Positions 1-8,378 of a DNA stretch of 64,000 nucleotides are shown here, piece after piece. The notes beneath the pieces were generated by a model. That model was not told where the DNA came from, searched no databases, and saw only the letters and a list, made by a program, of their open reading frames with translations. Position numbers and translations under genes: made by a program. The DNA comes from Mesorhizobium sp. NFR06 (GTDB taxonomy: Bacteria; Pseudomonadota; Alphaproteobacteria; Rhizobiales; Rhizobiaceae), in assembly GCF_900115245.1 (NCBI RefSeq), contig NZ_FOVT01000014.1:1-64000 (forward strand). The letters run 5' to 3'. The number at the start of each line of letters is the position of its first letter. The first letter of the stretch is position 1.

Positions 1-339
1 GACCGTGAAGGCGTGGAGCGCGGCCAGGTTCTGGCCAAGCCGGGTTCGGTGAAGCCGCACAAGAAGTTCGTGGCCGAAGCCTACATCCTGACCAAGGACG
101 AGGGCGGCCGTCACACGCCGTTCTTCACCAACTACCGTCCGCAGTTCTACTTCCGCACCACCGACGTGACGGGCATCGTGACGCTGCCGGCGGGCACCGA
201 GATGGTCATGCCCGGCGACAACATCACCGTCGACGTCGAGCTGATCGTGCCGATCGCGATGGAAGAGAAGCTGCGCTTCGCCATCCGTGAAGGCGGCCGC
301 ACCGTCGGTGCCGGCATCGTCGTCACCATCAAAGAGTAA
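1..339 (+). CDS. tuf: Elongation factor Tu, C-terminal part (5' end outside window)
   Basis: The first base opens an already running frame that encodes 112 residues and ends in TAA at 337-339. The sequence is the EF-Tu C-terminal barrel (domain III, with the end of domain II): the stretches FVAEAYILTKDEGGRHTPFF, RPQFYFRTTDVTG and FAIREGGRTVGAGIV are family hallmarks. EF-Tu delivers aminoacyl-tRNA to the ribosome as a GTP complex, but the GTPase domain lies outside the window. It sits 69 bp upstream of rpsJ, the usual end of the str operon leading into the S10 operon. Confidence 0.97.
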   Translation, partial: DREGVERGQVLAKPGSVKPHKKFVAEAYILTKDEGGRHTPFFTNYRPQFYFRTTDVTGIVTLPAGTEMVMPGDNITVDVELIVPIAMEEKLRFAIREGGRTVGAGIVVTIKE

Positions 340-408
340 TTTCGACTGAAACCGATCTGTCGCGGGCGCGGGAGTTGCCCGCGCCGCGCCAGAACAAGGA
401 ATTGACGC

Positions 409-717
409 ATGAACGGACAGAATATCCGCATCCGCCTTAAGGCGTTTGACCACCGGGTGCTCGACGCCTCGACGCGCGAAATCGTGTCGACCGCCAAGCG
501 CACCGGCGCCAACGTCCGCGGCCCCATTCCGCTGCCGACGCGGATCGAAAAATTCACGGTCAACCGGTCGCCCCACGTCGACAAGAAGAGCCGCGAGCAG
601 TTCGAGATGCGCACGCACAAGCGTCTGCTCGACATCGTCGATCCGACCCCGCAGACGGTCGATGCTTTGATGAAGCTCGATCTGGCCGCCGGTGTCGACG
701 TCGAGATCAAGCTCTAA
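409..717 (+). CDS. rpsJ: 30S ribosomal protein S10
   Basis: 102 residues, the normal S10 length. It begins MNGQNIRIRLKAFDHR and carries the conserved PIPLPT and SREQFEMRTHKR segments. S10 is a small-subunit head protein and also a transcription antitermination partner (NusE) of NusB. It is the first gene of the S10 block; no convincing separate promoter was seen in the 69 bp after tuf. AAGGAATTG lies just before the ATG. Confidence 0.98.
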   Translation: MNGQNIRIRLKAFDHRVLDASTREIVSTAKRTGANVRGPIPLPTRIEKFTVNRSPHVDKKSREQFEMRTHKRLLDIVDPTPQTVDALMKLDLAAGVDVEIKL

Positions 718-779
718 GGGAATTTGAGAGCGCGGTAAGGGGCGGTGCCCCTGGCCCGGAACTCTAAAGGATTGAACCG

Positions 780-1496
780 ATGCGTTCAGGTGTGATTGCA
801 AAGAAGGTGGGAATGACCCGCATCTACAACGATGCCGGCGAACACGTTCCCGTCACCGTTCTTCAGATGGAGAACTGCCAGGTCGTGGCCCAGCGCACGC
901 AGGAGAAGAACGGCTACACCGCCGTCCAGCTCGGCGTTGGCCTTGCCAAGGTGAAGAACACGTCGAAGGCGATGCGCGGCCATTTCGCCGCCGCTTCCGT
1001 CGAGCCCAAGGCGAAGCTCGCGGAGTTCCGCGTCTCCGCCGACAACATGATCGACGTCGGTGCCGAACTCACCGTCGAGCATTTCGTCGCCGGCCAGAAG
1101 GTCGACGTCACCGGCACTTCGACCGGTAAGGGTTTTCAGGGTGTCATCAAGCGGCATCACATGGGTGGCGGCCGCGCGACCCACGGTAACTCGGTCTCGC
1201 ACCGCACGCACGGCTCGACTGGCCAGCGCCAGGACCCCGGCAAGGTGTTCAAGGGCAAGAAGATGGCCGGCCACATGGGCGACACCCGCGTGACCACGCA
1301 GAATGTCGAGGTCGTCTCGACGGACGCCAACCGTGGCCTGATCCTGATCCGCGGCGCGGTTCCGGGAGTGAAGGGCGCCTGGATCCTGGTTCGCGACGCG
1401 GCCAAAGTTGCGCTGCCGGCCAACGCGCCGAAGCCTGCCGCGATCCGTGCCGCTGCCGCCAAGAACGAAGCCCCGGCCACTGAGGGAGCGGAATAA
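780..1496 (+). CDS. rplC: 50S ribosomal protein L3
   Basis: 238 residues, the longer alphaproteobacterial L3 with an Ala-rich C-terminal tail (about residues 212-238). It begins MRSGVIAKKVGMTRIY. The signature around GKGFQGVIKRHHMGGGRATHG is present. L3 is an early assembly protein near the peptidyl-transferase centre. AAAGGATTGAACCGATG supplies the ribosome binding site. The stop overlaps the rplD start by one base (TAATG), so the two are translationally coupled. Confidence 0.98.
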   Translation: MRSGVIAKKVGMTRIYNDAGEHVPVTVLQMENCQVVAQRTQEKNGYTAVQLGVGLAKVKNTSKAMRGHFAAASVEPKAKLAEFRVSADNMIDVGAELTVEHFVAGQKVDVTGTSTGKGFQGVIKRHHMGGGRATHGNSVSHRTHGSTGQRQDPGKVFKGKKMAGHMGDTRVTTQNVEVVSTDANRGLILIRGAVPGVKGAWILVRDAAKVALPANAPKPAAIRAAAAKNEAPATEGAE

Positions 1497-2116
1497 TGGA
1501 CCTCAAGATCACAACGCTAGGCGGCAAGGACGCCGGCAAGGTGAAACTCTCCGAGGAGATTTTCGGCCTTGACCCGCGCGAGGACATCCTGCAGCGCGTC
1601 GTGCGCTGGCAGCTCGCCAAGAAGCAGCAGGGCACGCACAAGGCCAAGGGCCGCGCCGAAATCGCGCGCACCGGCGCCAAGATGTACAAGCAGAAGGGTA
1701 CGGGCCGGGCCCGTCACCACTCGGCTCGCGCTCCGCAGTTCCGCGGCGGCGGCAAGGCGCACGGCCCGGTCGTGCGCAGCCATGAGCATGAGCTGCCCAA
1801 GAAGGTGCGCGCGCTGGGCTTGAAGCATGCTCTCTCGGCCAAGGCCAAGAGCGCTTCGCTCATCATTGTCGACGAGCTGAAGCTGACCGAAGCCAAGACC
1901 AAGGCGCTGGCGACGAACCTAGAGACGCTGGGGCTGACCAACGCCCTGGTGATCGGCGGCGCCGAGCTTGACCAGAACTTCAAGCTGGCCGCGACCAACA
2001 TTCCCAGCATCGACGTGCTGCCCATCCAGGGCATCAACGTCTACGACATTCTGCGCCGCGGCACGCTGGTCCTTTCGAAGGCCGCCGTCGAGGCTCTCGA
2101 GGAGCGCTTCAAATGA
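1496..2116 (+). CDS. rplD: 50S ribosomal protein L4
   Basis: 206 residues. It carries the extended loop QKGTGRARHHSARAPQFRGGG that reaches into the exit tunnel. In enterobacteria L4 represses the S10 operon. I saw no corresponding S10 leader here, because the region before rpsJ is only 69 bp. The start overlaps the rplC stop by 1 base and the 3' end overlaps rplW by 4 bases (ATGA). Confidence 0.98.
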   Translation: MDLKITTLGGKDAGKVKLSEEIFGLDPREDILQRVVRWQLAKKQQGTHKAKGRAEIARTGAKMYKQKGTGRARHHSARAPQFRGGGKAHGPVVRSHEHELPKKVRALGLKHALSAKAKSASLIIVDELKLTEAKTKALATNLETLGLTNALVIGGAELDQNFKLAATNIPSIDVLPIQGINVYDILRRGTLVLSKAAVEALEERFK

Positions 2117-2406
2117 CCGACCTTCGTCACTACGACGTGATCGTCTCGCCGGCGATCACCGAAAAGTCGACCATGGCTTCCGAGCAGAACCAGGTCGTCT
2201 TCAACGTCGCCAAGAAGGCGTCGAAGCCGGAAATCAAGGCTGCCGTGGAAGCTCTCTTCGGCGTCAAGGTGACGGCTGTGAACACGCTCGTCCGCAAGGG
2301 CAAGATCAAGCGCTTCCGCGGCACGGTTGGCCGCCAGGGCGACGTCAAGAAGGCGGTTGTGACGCTGGCCGACGGCCAGTCGATCGACGTCGCGACGGGT
2401 CTCTGA
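2113..2406 (+). CDS. rplW: 50S ribosomal protein L23
   Basis: 97 residues, beginning MTDLRHYDVIVSPAITEKS, the typical L23 opening. It ends in a short basic/hydrophobic tail after KIKRFRGTVGRQGDVKKA. L23 lies at the tunnel exit and is the docking point for trigger factor and SRP. It is coupled to rplD by an ATGA overlap and followed 22 bp later by rplB. Confidence 0.97.
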   Translation: MTDLRHYDVIVSPAITEKSTMASEQNQVVFNVAKKASKPEIKAAVEALFGVKVTAVNTLVRKGKIKRFRGTVGRQGDVKKAVVTLADGQSIDVATGL

Positions 2407-2428
2407 GCAAGGCCGCGAGGACAGGACA

Positions 2429-3262
2429 ATGGCACTCAAGAAATTCAACCCGGTAACGCCGAGCACCCGCCAACTGGTCATCGTCGACCGCTCGGGCCTC
2501 TACAAGGGCAAGCCCGTCAAGGGCCTGACCGAAGGCCTGACCAAGTCGGGCGGCCGCAACAATTACGGCCGCATCACGGCCCGCTTCATCGGCGGCGGTC
2601 ACAAGCGTTCGTACCGCATCATCGACTTCAAGCGTAAGAAGTACGACGTCGTCGGCACGGTCGAGCGTATCGAATACGATCCGAACCGCACCGCCTTCAT
2701 TGCGCTGATCAAGTATGACGACGGCGAGCTGTCCTACATCCTGGCCCCGCAGCGTCTGGCTGCCGGCGACAAGATCGTGGCCGGCGAAGCGGTCGACGTG
2801 AAGCCGGGCAACGCGATGCCGCTGGCCGCGATGCCGGTCGGCACGATCGTCCACAACATCGAGCTGAAGCCGGGCAAGGGCGGCCAGGTCGCGCGTTCGG
2901 CAGGCGGCTACGCCCAGCTCGTCGGTCGCGACCAGGGCATGGCGATCCTGCGCCTGAACTCGGGCGAGCAACGCGTCGTGCACGGCTCCTGCATGGCCAC
3001 CGTCGGCGCCGTGTCGAACCCCGACCACGGCAACATCAACGACGGCAAGGCCGGTCGCACCGTGTGGCGCGGCAAGCGCCCGCACAATCGCGGCGTGGCC
3101 ATGAACCCGGTCGACCATCCGCACGGCGGCGGCGAAGGCCGCACCTCGGGCGGCCGGCATCCGGTTTCGCCCTGGGGCAAGCCGACCAAGGGCAAGAAGA
3201 CGCGGTCCAACAAGGCGACCGACAAGTTCATCCTGCGCTCGCGCCATCAGCGCAAGAGCTAA
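2429..3262 (+). CDS. rplB: 50S ribosomal protein L2
   Basis: 277 residues. The N-terminal half has the L2 opening FNPVTPSTRQLV and GRNNYGRITARFIGGGHKR. The C-terminal half has the near-invariant VAMNPVDHPHGGGEGR segment containing the histidine implicated in peptidyl-transferase activity. AGGACAGGACA precedes the ATG. Confidence 0.98.
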   Translation: MALKKFNPVTPSTRQLVIVDRSGLYKGKPVKGLTEGLTKSGGRNNYGRITARFIGGGHKRSYRIIDFKRKKYDVVGTVERIEYDPNRTAFIALIKYDDGELSYILAPQRLAAGDKIVAGEAVDVKPGNAMPLAAMPVGTIVHNIELKPGKGGQVARSAGGYAQLVGRDQGMAILRLNSGEQRVVHGSCMATVGAVSNPDHGNINDGKAGRTVWRGKRPHNRGVAMNPVDHPHGGGEGRTSGGRHPVSPWGKPTKGKKTRSNKATDKFILRSRHQRKS

Positions 3263-3278
3263 GAAGAGGTAACGCCAA

Positions 3279-3557
3279 GTGACTCGTTCGATTTGGAAAG
3301 GCCCCTTCATCGACGGCTACCTTCTCAAGAAGGTGGACAAGGTTCGTGAAGGCGGTCGCAATGAGGTGATCAAGATGTGGAGCCGTCGCTCCACCATCCT
3401 GCCGCAGTTCGTCGGCTTCACCTTCGGTGTCTACAACGGCCAGAAGCATGTCCCGGTCTCGGTGAACGAGGACATGGTCGGTCACAAGTTCGGTGAATTC
3501 GCTCCGACCCGGACCTATTACGGTCACGGCGCGGATAAGAAGGCGAAGAGGAAATAA
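3279..3557 (+). CDS. rpsS: 30S ribosomal protein S19
   Basis: 92 residues with a GTG start at 3279, preceded by AAGAAGAGG. It reads (M)TRSIWKGPFIDGYLLKKVDK, the standard S19 opening, and ends in the HKFGEFAPTRTYYGHG motif plus a Lys-rich tail. S19 contacts S13 and the A-site tRNA at the head of the 30S subunit. rplV follows after 2 bp. Confidence 0.97.
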   Translation: MTRSIWKGPFIDGYLLKKVDKVREGGRNEVIKMWSRRSTILPQFVGFTFGVYNGQKHVPVSVNEDMVGHKFGEFAPTRTYYGHGADKKAKRK

Positions 3558-3559
3558 TC

Positions 3560-3949
3560 ATGGGCAAGGCCAAAGCTCCGCGCAGGCTTGCTGATAACGA
3601 GGCGCGTGCCGTTCTGCGCACGATCCGTATCAGCCCGCAGAAGCTGAACCTGGTTGCCGCGCTGATCCGCGGCAAGAAGGTCGCGACTGCGCTTTCCGAC
3701 CTCGAATTCTCGGCCAAGCGGATTTCCGGCACGGTCAAGAAGACGCTGGAATCGGCGATCGCCAACGCGGAAAACAACCACGACCTCGACGTCGACGCGC
3801 TTGTCGTGGCGGAAGCCTATGTCGGCAAGTCGATCGTCATGAAGCGTTTCCACGCTCGTGGTCGCGGTCGCGCCAGCCGTATCGAGAAGCCGTTCTCGCA
3901 CCTCACGATCGTCGTTCGTGAAGTCGAGGAAAAAGGGGAGGCCGCATAA
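3560..3949 (+). CDS. rplV: 50S ribosomal protein L22
   Basis: 129 residues. The core VLRTIRISPQKLNLVAALIRGK and the C-terminal beta-hairpin FHARGRGRASRIEKPFSHL (the tunnel-lining macrolide loop) are clear. The start lies 2 bp after the rpsS stop, and the stop overlaps the rpsC start by one base (TAATG). Confidence 0.97.
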   Translation: MGKAKAPRRLADNEARAVLRTIRISPQKLNLVAALIRGKKVATALSDLEFSAKRISGTVKKTLESAIANAENNHDLDVDALVVAEAYVGKSIVMKRFHARGRGRASRIEKPFSHLTIVVREVEEKGEAA

Positions 3950-4674
3950 TGGGCCAGAAAGTCAATCCGATCGGGCTGCGTCTCGGCATCAACCGCACCT
4001 GGGATTCGCGCTGGTTCGCGAACACCGGCGAGTACGGCCAGCTGCTGCACGAGGACCTCAAGATCCGCAAGTATCTCGAGAAGGAACTCAAGCAGGCCGC
4101 GATCTCCAAGGTCGTGATCGAGCGCCCGCACAAGAAGTGCCGCGTCACCATCCACGCCGCGCGCCCGGGTCTGATCATCGGCAAGAAGGGCGCCGACATC
4201 GAGAAGCTGCGCAAGAAGCTGACCGAGATGACGAAGTCGGAAACGCACCTCAACATCGTTGAAGTGCGCAAGCCGGAGATCGACGCCACGCTGGTCGCGC
4301 AGTCGATCGCCCAGCAGCTTGAGCGCCGCATTGCGTTCCGCCGCGCCATGAAGCGTGCCGTTCAGTCGGCCATGCGTCTCGGCGCCGAAGGCATCCGCAT
4401 CAACTGCTCCGGTCGTCTCGGCGGCGCCGAAATCGCGCGCATGGAGTGGTACCGCGAAGGCCGCGTGCCGCTGCACACCCTGCGTGCCGATGTCGACTAC
4501 GGCACGGCCGAGGCGAACACGGCTTACGGCATCTGCGGCGTCAAGGTGTGGGTGTTCAAGGGCGAGATCCTCGAGCACGACCCGATGGCTTCGGAGCGTC
4601 GCGCCACCGAGGGTGATGCCGCGCATGGCGGTGGCGGCGAGCGCGAACGCGGCCGTCGTCGCGAGAACGCCTGA
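3949..4674 (+). CDS. rpsC: 30S ribosomal protein S3
   Basis: 241 residues, MGQKVNPIGLRLGINRTWDSRW at the start. The KH domain motif PGLIIGKKGADIEKLRKKL is near residue 75. The C-terminal tail (about 215-241) is rich in His, Gly, Glu and Arg, longer than in enterobacteria but usual in Rhizobiales. It forms part of the mRNA entry helicase with S4 and S5. It is coupled to rplV by a one-base overlap. Confidence 0.98.
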   Translation: MGQKVNPIGLRLGINRTWDSRWFANTGEYGQLLHEDLKIRKYLEKELKQAAISKVVIERPHKKCRVTIHAARPGLIIGKKGADIEKLRKKLTEMTKSETHLNIVEVRKPEIDATLVAQSIAQQLERRIAFRRAMKRAVQSAMRLGAEGIRINCSGRLGGAEIARMEWYREGRVPLHTLRADVDYGTAEANTAYGICGVKVWVFKGEILEHDPMASERRATEGDAAHGGGGERERGRRRENA

Positions 4675-4701
4675 GACATTTGAGAATTTGGAGTTAGAAC
4701 G

Positions 4702-5115
4702 ATGCTGCAGCCAAAGCGCACAAAGTTCCGCAAGCAGTTCAAGGGCCGTATCCACGGTACCGCCAAGGGCGGCACCAATCTGGATTTCGGCGGTTTCGGG
4801 CTGAAGGCGCTTGAGCCGAACCGCGTCACCGCGCGTGAGATCGAGGCGGCCCGCCGCGCGATCACCCGTGAGATGAAGCGCGCCGGCCGCGTCTGGATCC
4901 GGGTTTTCCCGGATCTGCCGGTCACCTCGAAGCCGACCGAAGTGCGCATGGGTAAGGGCAAGGGTGCCGTCGACTACTGGGCGGCGCGCGTCAAGCCTGG
5001 CCGTATCATGTTCGAGATCGACGGCGTGAGCGAGGAGACGGCGCGTGAGGCGCTGCGCCTCGGCGCCGCCAAGCTCTCGGTCAAGACGCGCTTCGTACAG
5101 CGCATCGCAGAATAA
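4702..5115 (+). CDS. rplP: 50S ribosomal protein L16
   Basis: 137 residues, MLQPKRTKFRKQFKGRIHG at the start and GKGKGAVDYWAARVKPGRIMFEI in the middle, both diagnostic of L16. It organises the A-site region of the large subunit. It starts 27 bp after rpsC, where GGAGTTAGAACG provides the binding site. Confidence 0.98.
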   Translation: MLQPKRTKFRKQFKGRIHGTAKGGTNLDFGGFGLKALEPNRVTAREIEAARRAITREMKRAGRVWIRVFPDLPVTSKPTEVRMGKGKGAVDYWAARVKPGRIMFEIDGVSEETAREALRLGAAKLSVKTRFVQRIAE

Positions 5116-5129
5116 GGACGGGCTGAATC

Positions 5130-5330
5130 ATGAAAGCCGAAGACATCCGGACCAAGACCCAGGATCAGCTGACCGACGACCTGGCCGCCCTCAAGAAGGA
5201 GCAGTTCAACCTGCGCTTCCAGAAGGCCACCGGCCAGCTCGAGAAGACCGCGCGCGTGAAGCAGGTCCGCAAGGACATCGCGCGCATCAAGACCATCGCC
5301 GCGGAAAAAGCCGCGGCCAAGAAGGGTTAA
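5130..5330 (+). CDS. rpmC: 50S ribosomal protein L29
   Basis: 66 residues, a short helical hairpin protein with the L29 signature LKKEQFNLRFQKATGQLEKT followed by RVKQVRKDIARIKTI. It sits at the tunnel exit next to L23. AAGGACGGGCTGAATC precedes the ATG. rpsQ begins 4 bp after its stop. Confidence 0.96.
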   Translation: MKAEDIRTKTQDQLTDDLAALKKEQFNLRFQKATGQLEKTARVKQVRKDIARIKTIAAEKAAAKKG

Positions 5331-5334
5331 GACC

Positions 5335-5574
5335 ATGCCAAAGCGCATCCTGCAGGGCACCGTCGTCAGCGACAAGAACGAGAAGACGGTCGTCGTCAAG
5401 GTCGAGCGTCGCTTCACGCATCCCGTGATGAAGAAGACCGTGCGCATGACCAAGAAGTACAAGGCGCACGACGAGAACAACGCCCACAAGGTCGGCGACC
5501 AGGTGTTCATCCAGGAATCGAAGCCGATTTCGAAGGACAAGCGCTGGGTGGTCGTCTCTTCGGATCAGGCTTGA
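5335..5574 (+). CDS. rpsQ: 30S ribosomal protein S17
   Basis: 79 residues. MPKRILQGTVVSDKNEKTVVV and the OB-fold motif RRFTHPVMKKTVRMTKKYKAHD are S17 hallmarks. It is a primary 16S rRNA binder in the 5' domain. An 82-bp gap to rplN follows, with no obvious terminator. Confidence 0.97.
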   Translation: MPKRILQGTVVSDKNEKTVVVKVERRFTHPVMKKTVRMTKKYKAHDENNAHKVGDQVFIQESKPISKDKRWVVVSSDQA

Positions 5575-5656
5575 TCCGGGCGAACGAACCGAATTTTGGA
5601 CAGACCGGGGAGGGGTGAAGAACCCGTCCCGTTAGAAAAGAAGAAGGCGGCCAGTC

Positions 5657-6025
5657 ATGATTCAGATGCAAACAAACCTCGACGTCGCGGACAATTCCGG
5701 CGCCCGTCGTGTCATGTGCATCAAGGTGCTGGGCGGCTCGAAGCGGAAGTACGCCTCCGTTGGCGACATCATCGTGGTGTCGATCAAGGAAGCCATTCCG
5801 CGCGGCCGCGTTAAGAAGGGCGATGTGATGAAGGCGGTCGTGGTTCGCACGGCCAAGGACATCCGCCGCCCGGACGGCAGCGTGATCCGTTTCGACAAGA
5901 ACGCGGCTGTTCTCGTCGACAATAAGAAAGAGCCGATCGGCACCCGTATCTTCGGACCGGTTCCGCGCGAGCTGCGCGCCAAGAACCACATGAAGATCAT
6001 CTCGCTCGCGCCTGAAGTGCTGTAA
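5657..6025 (+). CDS. rplN: 50S ribosomal protein L14
   Basis: 122 residues, the exact usual length. MIQMQTNLDVADNSGARRV is the canonical opening and IRFDKNAAVLVDNKKEPIGTR the conserved core. L14 forms intersubunit bridges. This is where the spc block begins in other bacteria; here it continues from rpsQ after 82 bp. Confidence 0.98.
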   Translation: MIQMQTNLDVADNSGARRVMCIKVLGGSKRKYASVGDIIVVSIKEAIPRGRVKKGDVMKAVVVRTAKDIRRPDGSVIRFDKNAAVLVDNKKEPIGTRIFGPVPRELRAKNHMKIISLAPEVL

Positions 6026-6037
6026 GGAGCCGGACCA

Positions 6038-6352
6038 ATGCAAAAGATCAGAAAAGGCGACAAGGTCGTCGTGCTTGCCGGCAAGGACAAGGGCCGTTCG
6101 GGCGAAGTCCTGTCGGTGCAGCCGAAGGAAGACACCGCGGTCGTCCGCGGCGTGAACCTCATTCGCCGTCACCAGAAGCAGACCCAGTCCCAAGAGGGCG
6201 GGATCATCACCAAGGAAGCGCCAATCCACCTGTCGAATATCGCGCTGGCCGACCCCAAGGACGGCAAGCCGACCCGCGTCGGCTTCACTGTCCAGAAGGA
6301 TGGCAAGAAGGTGCGCGTCGCCAAGCGTTCGGGAGAAGTCATCAATGGCTAA
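6038..6352 (+). CDS. rplX: 50S ribosomal protein L24
   Basis: 104 residues, with a KOW motif at the N terminus (MQKIRKGDKVVVLAGKDKGRSGEV). L24 is an assembly initiator that binds the 5' region of 23S rRNA. Its last codons overlap the rplE start by 8 bp (rplE ATG at 6345). Confidence 0.97.
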   Translation: MQKIRKGDKVVVLAGKDKGRSGEVLSVQPKEDTAVVRGVNLIRRHQKQTQSQEGGIITKEAPIHLSNIALADPKDGKPTRVGFTVQKDGKKVRVAKRSGEVING

Positions 6353-6923
6353 GGCTGAAACCAAGCAGGCGACTGCCAAGAACGAGCCGCGCCTCAAGAA
6401 GGTCTACAACGAGACCATCCGCAAGGCGCTGCAGGAGCAGTTCGGCTACGACAACGACATGCAGGTTCCGCGCATCGACAAGATCGTGCTGAACATGGGC
6501 GTCGGCGAAGCGACCGCGGACTCCAAGAAGCCTTCGGTCGCGGCCGAGGATCTTGCGCTGATCGCCGGCCAGAAGGCCGTCGTCACCCGCGCCCGCAACT
6601 CGATTGCCGGCTTCAAGGTGCGCGAGAACATGCCGATCGGCGCCAAGGTCACGCTGCGCAAGGAACGCATGTATGAGTTCCTCGACCGCCTCGTGAACAT
6701 CGCGCTGCCGCGCGTTCGCGACTTCCGCGGACTGAACCCGAAGAGCTTTGACGGCCGTGGCAACTACGCCATGGGCATCAAGGAACACATCGTGTTCCCG
6801 GAGATCAACTACGACAAGGTTGATCAGGTCTGGGGCATGGACGTCATCGTTTGTACGACGGCGAAGACGGACGACGAGGCCAGGGCGCTGCTCAAGGCCT
6901 TCAACTTCCCCTTCCGCCAGTAA
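6345..6923 (+). CDS. rplE: 50S ribosomal protein L5
   Basis: 192 residues from the ATG at 6345, chosen because it gives MAKAETKQ, the usual rhizobial start, and has GGGAGAAG upstream. The open frame extends further upstream but lies inside rplX. Signatures NMGVGEA, ITARNS-like VTRARNSIAGFKVREN and DRLVNIALPRVRDFRG are present. L5 binds 5S rRNA and contacts P-site tRNA. Confidence 0.97.
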   Translation: MAKAETKQATAKNEPRLKKVYNETIRKALQEQFGYDNDMQVPRIDKIVLNMGVGEATADSKKPSVAAEDLALIAGQKAVVTRARNSIAGFKVRENMPIGAKVTLRKERMYEFLDRLVNIALPRVRDFRGLNPKSFDGRGNYAMGIKEHIVFPEINYDKVDQVWGMDVIVCTTAKTDDEARALLKAFNFPFRQ

Positions 6924-6949
6924 CGGCAGCGAAAAAGGAAAAATCTGAA

Positions 6950-7255
6950 ATGGCAAAGACCAGCTCAGTCGAGAAGAACAACAGGCGCCGCAAGCTTGCC
7001 GACCAGTACGGTCCCAAGCGCGCTGCACTGAAAGCGATCATCATGGATCAGTCCAAGCCGATGGAAGAGCGCTTCCGCGCCCAGCTGAAGCTTTCGGCGC
7101 TGCCGCGCAATTCGGCCAAGATCCGTATCCGCAACCGCTGCGAAGTGACGGGCCGCCCGCGCGCCTATTATCGCAAGCTCAAGCTTTCGCGTATCGCGCT
7201 TCGTGATCTCGGCAATACCGGCCAGATCCCGGGCCTGGTCAAGTCGAGCTGGTAA
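6950..7255 (+). CDS. rpsN: 30S ribosomal protein S14 (zinc-free type)
   Basis: 101 residues from the ATG at 6950 (MAKTSSVEKNNRRRKL). It is the long form lacking the CxxC pairs of zinc-type S14: only one Cys, in RNRCEVTGRPRAYYRKL, remains in the family motif. Upstream in-frame codons belong to the rplE tail in another frame and are not used. GAAAAAGGAAAAATCTGAA precedes the start. Confidence 0.97.
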   Translation: MAKTSSVEKNNRRRKLADQYGPKRAALKAIIMDQSKPMEERFRAQLKLSALPRNSAKIRIRNRCEVTGRPRAYYRKLKLSRIALRDLGNTGQIPGLVKSSW

Positions 7256-7267
7256 GGAGACACTGAG

Positions 7268-7666
7268 ATGTCATTGAGCGATCCTCTCGGCGATATGCTG
7301 ACCCGCATCCGCAACGCCTATGGCCGCAAGAAGTCGAGCGTCTCGACTCCGGCCTCGCGCCTGCGCGCCCGCGTCCTCGAAGTGCTGAAGTCGGAAGGCT
7401 ATATCCGCGACTACAGCCAGACCGATTTCGAAAACGGCAAGTCGGAAATCGAGATCGAGCTGAAGTATTTCGACGGCGCCCCGGTCGTGCGCGAGATCGA
7501 GCGTGTCTCGAAGCCTGGCCGCCGCGTCTATGTCTCGGCCAAATCGATCCCGCACGTCGCCAACGGCCTCGGCATCGCCATCCTTTCGACGCCGAAGGGC
7601 GTCATGGCCGACCATGAAGCGCGCGAGCAGAATGTCGGTGGCGAGATCCTCTGCCAGATCTTCTGA
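7268..7666 (+). CDS. rpsH: 30S ribosomal protein S8
   Basis: 132 residues, MSLSDPLGDMLTRIRNAYGRKK at the start and the conserved ISTPKGVMADHEAREQNVGGE near the end. S8 nucleates the 16S central domain and in enterobacteria is the translational repressor of the spc operon. AAGGAGACACTGAG is a strong binding site. A 90-bp spacer with a hairpin follows. Confidence 0.98.
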   Translation: MSLSDPLGDMLTRIRNAYGRKKSSVSTPASRLRARVLEVLKSEGYIRDYSQTDFENGKSEIEIELKYFDGAPVVREIERVSKPGRRVYVSAKSIPHVANGLGIAILSTPKGVMADHEAREQNVGGEILCQIF

Positions 7667-7695
7667 TCGGGCACGAGATTGATGAATGGGCTTCG

Positions 7696-7719
7696 GTTCT
7701 CGGGATCGCGCCCGGGAAC
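7696..7719 (+). other. Hairpin in the rpsH-rplF spacer
   Basis: GTTCTCGGG (7696-7704) and CCCGGGAAC (7711-7719) form a 9-bp stem with one mismatched or wobble pair and a 6-nt loop, within the 90-bp spacer. No T tract follows, so it is not an intrinsic terminator. It could mark RNA processing or be a repeat fragment. Confidence 0.4.
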
Positions 7720-7756
7720 TGGAACCTGAAACGAAAGAAGTGACGAGGACAACCAA

Positions 7757-8290
7757 ATGTCTCGTATCGGAAAGAAACCCGTTTCGCTGCCGCAGGGCGT
7801 GACCGCGTCTGTCAACGGCCAGACCGTGACGGCGAAGGGCCCCAAGGGCGAGCTGAAGTTCGTGGTGAACGACGAAGTGCTGGTGAAGATGGAGAACAAT
7901 GAGATCTCCGTCGAGCCGCGCGACCAGACCAAGAACGCCCGCTCCAAGTGGGGCATGTCGCGAACGCAGATCGTCAACATCCTGCAGGGCGTGAAGGACG
8001 GCTTCGAGAAGAAGCTCGAGATCACCGGCGTCGGCTATCGCGCGGCGTTGCAGGGCAAGAACCTGCAGCTGGCGCTCGGCTTCAGCCACGATGTGGTCTA
8101 CGAGACGCCGCAAGGCATCACGATCGCCGTGCCGAAGCCGACCGAAATCACGGTTTCCGGGATCGACAAGCAGCAGGTCGGCCAGGTCGCTGCCGAGATC
8201 CGCGAATATCGCGGCCCCGAGCCCTACAAGGGCAAGGGCGTGCGCTATGCCGACGAGCGCATCGTGCGCAAGGAAGGCAAGAAGAAGTAA
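7757..8290 (+). CDS. rplF: 50S ribosomal protein L6
   Basis: 177 residues, MSRIGKKPVSLPQGV at the start, then two L6 repeats and the C-terminal GPEPYKGKGVRYADERIVRKEGKKK signature. It sits near the GTPase-associated centre. AAGAAGTGACGAGGACAACC precedes the ATG. An 88-bp spacer follows. Confidence 0.98.
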   Translation: MSRIGKKPVSLPQGVTASVNGQTVTAKGPKGELKFVVNDEVLVKMENNEISVEPRDQTKNARSKWGMSRTQIVNILQGVKDGFEKKLEITGVGYRAALQGKNLQLALGFSHDVVYETPQGITIAVPKPTEITVSGIDKQQVGQVAAEIREYRGPEPYKGKGVRYADERIVRKEGKKK

Positions 8291-8378
8291 GACTTATGAA
8301 CGCCGCGGGGAGCGGCCGCGGGAGGCTCGGCCTACCGCATAGGGTTGCCCCCGTCTTCTGAAGGCAAGGAATTCAACT

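Noticed and set aside
147..710. Long antisense frames through tuf-rpsJ and most other genes
   Set aside because: High GC makes antisense frames open by default. None has a family signature or a plausible binding site, so they are treated as shadows.
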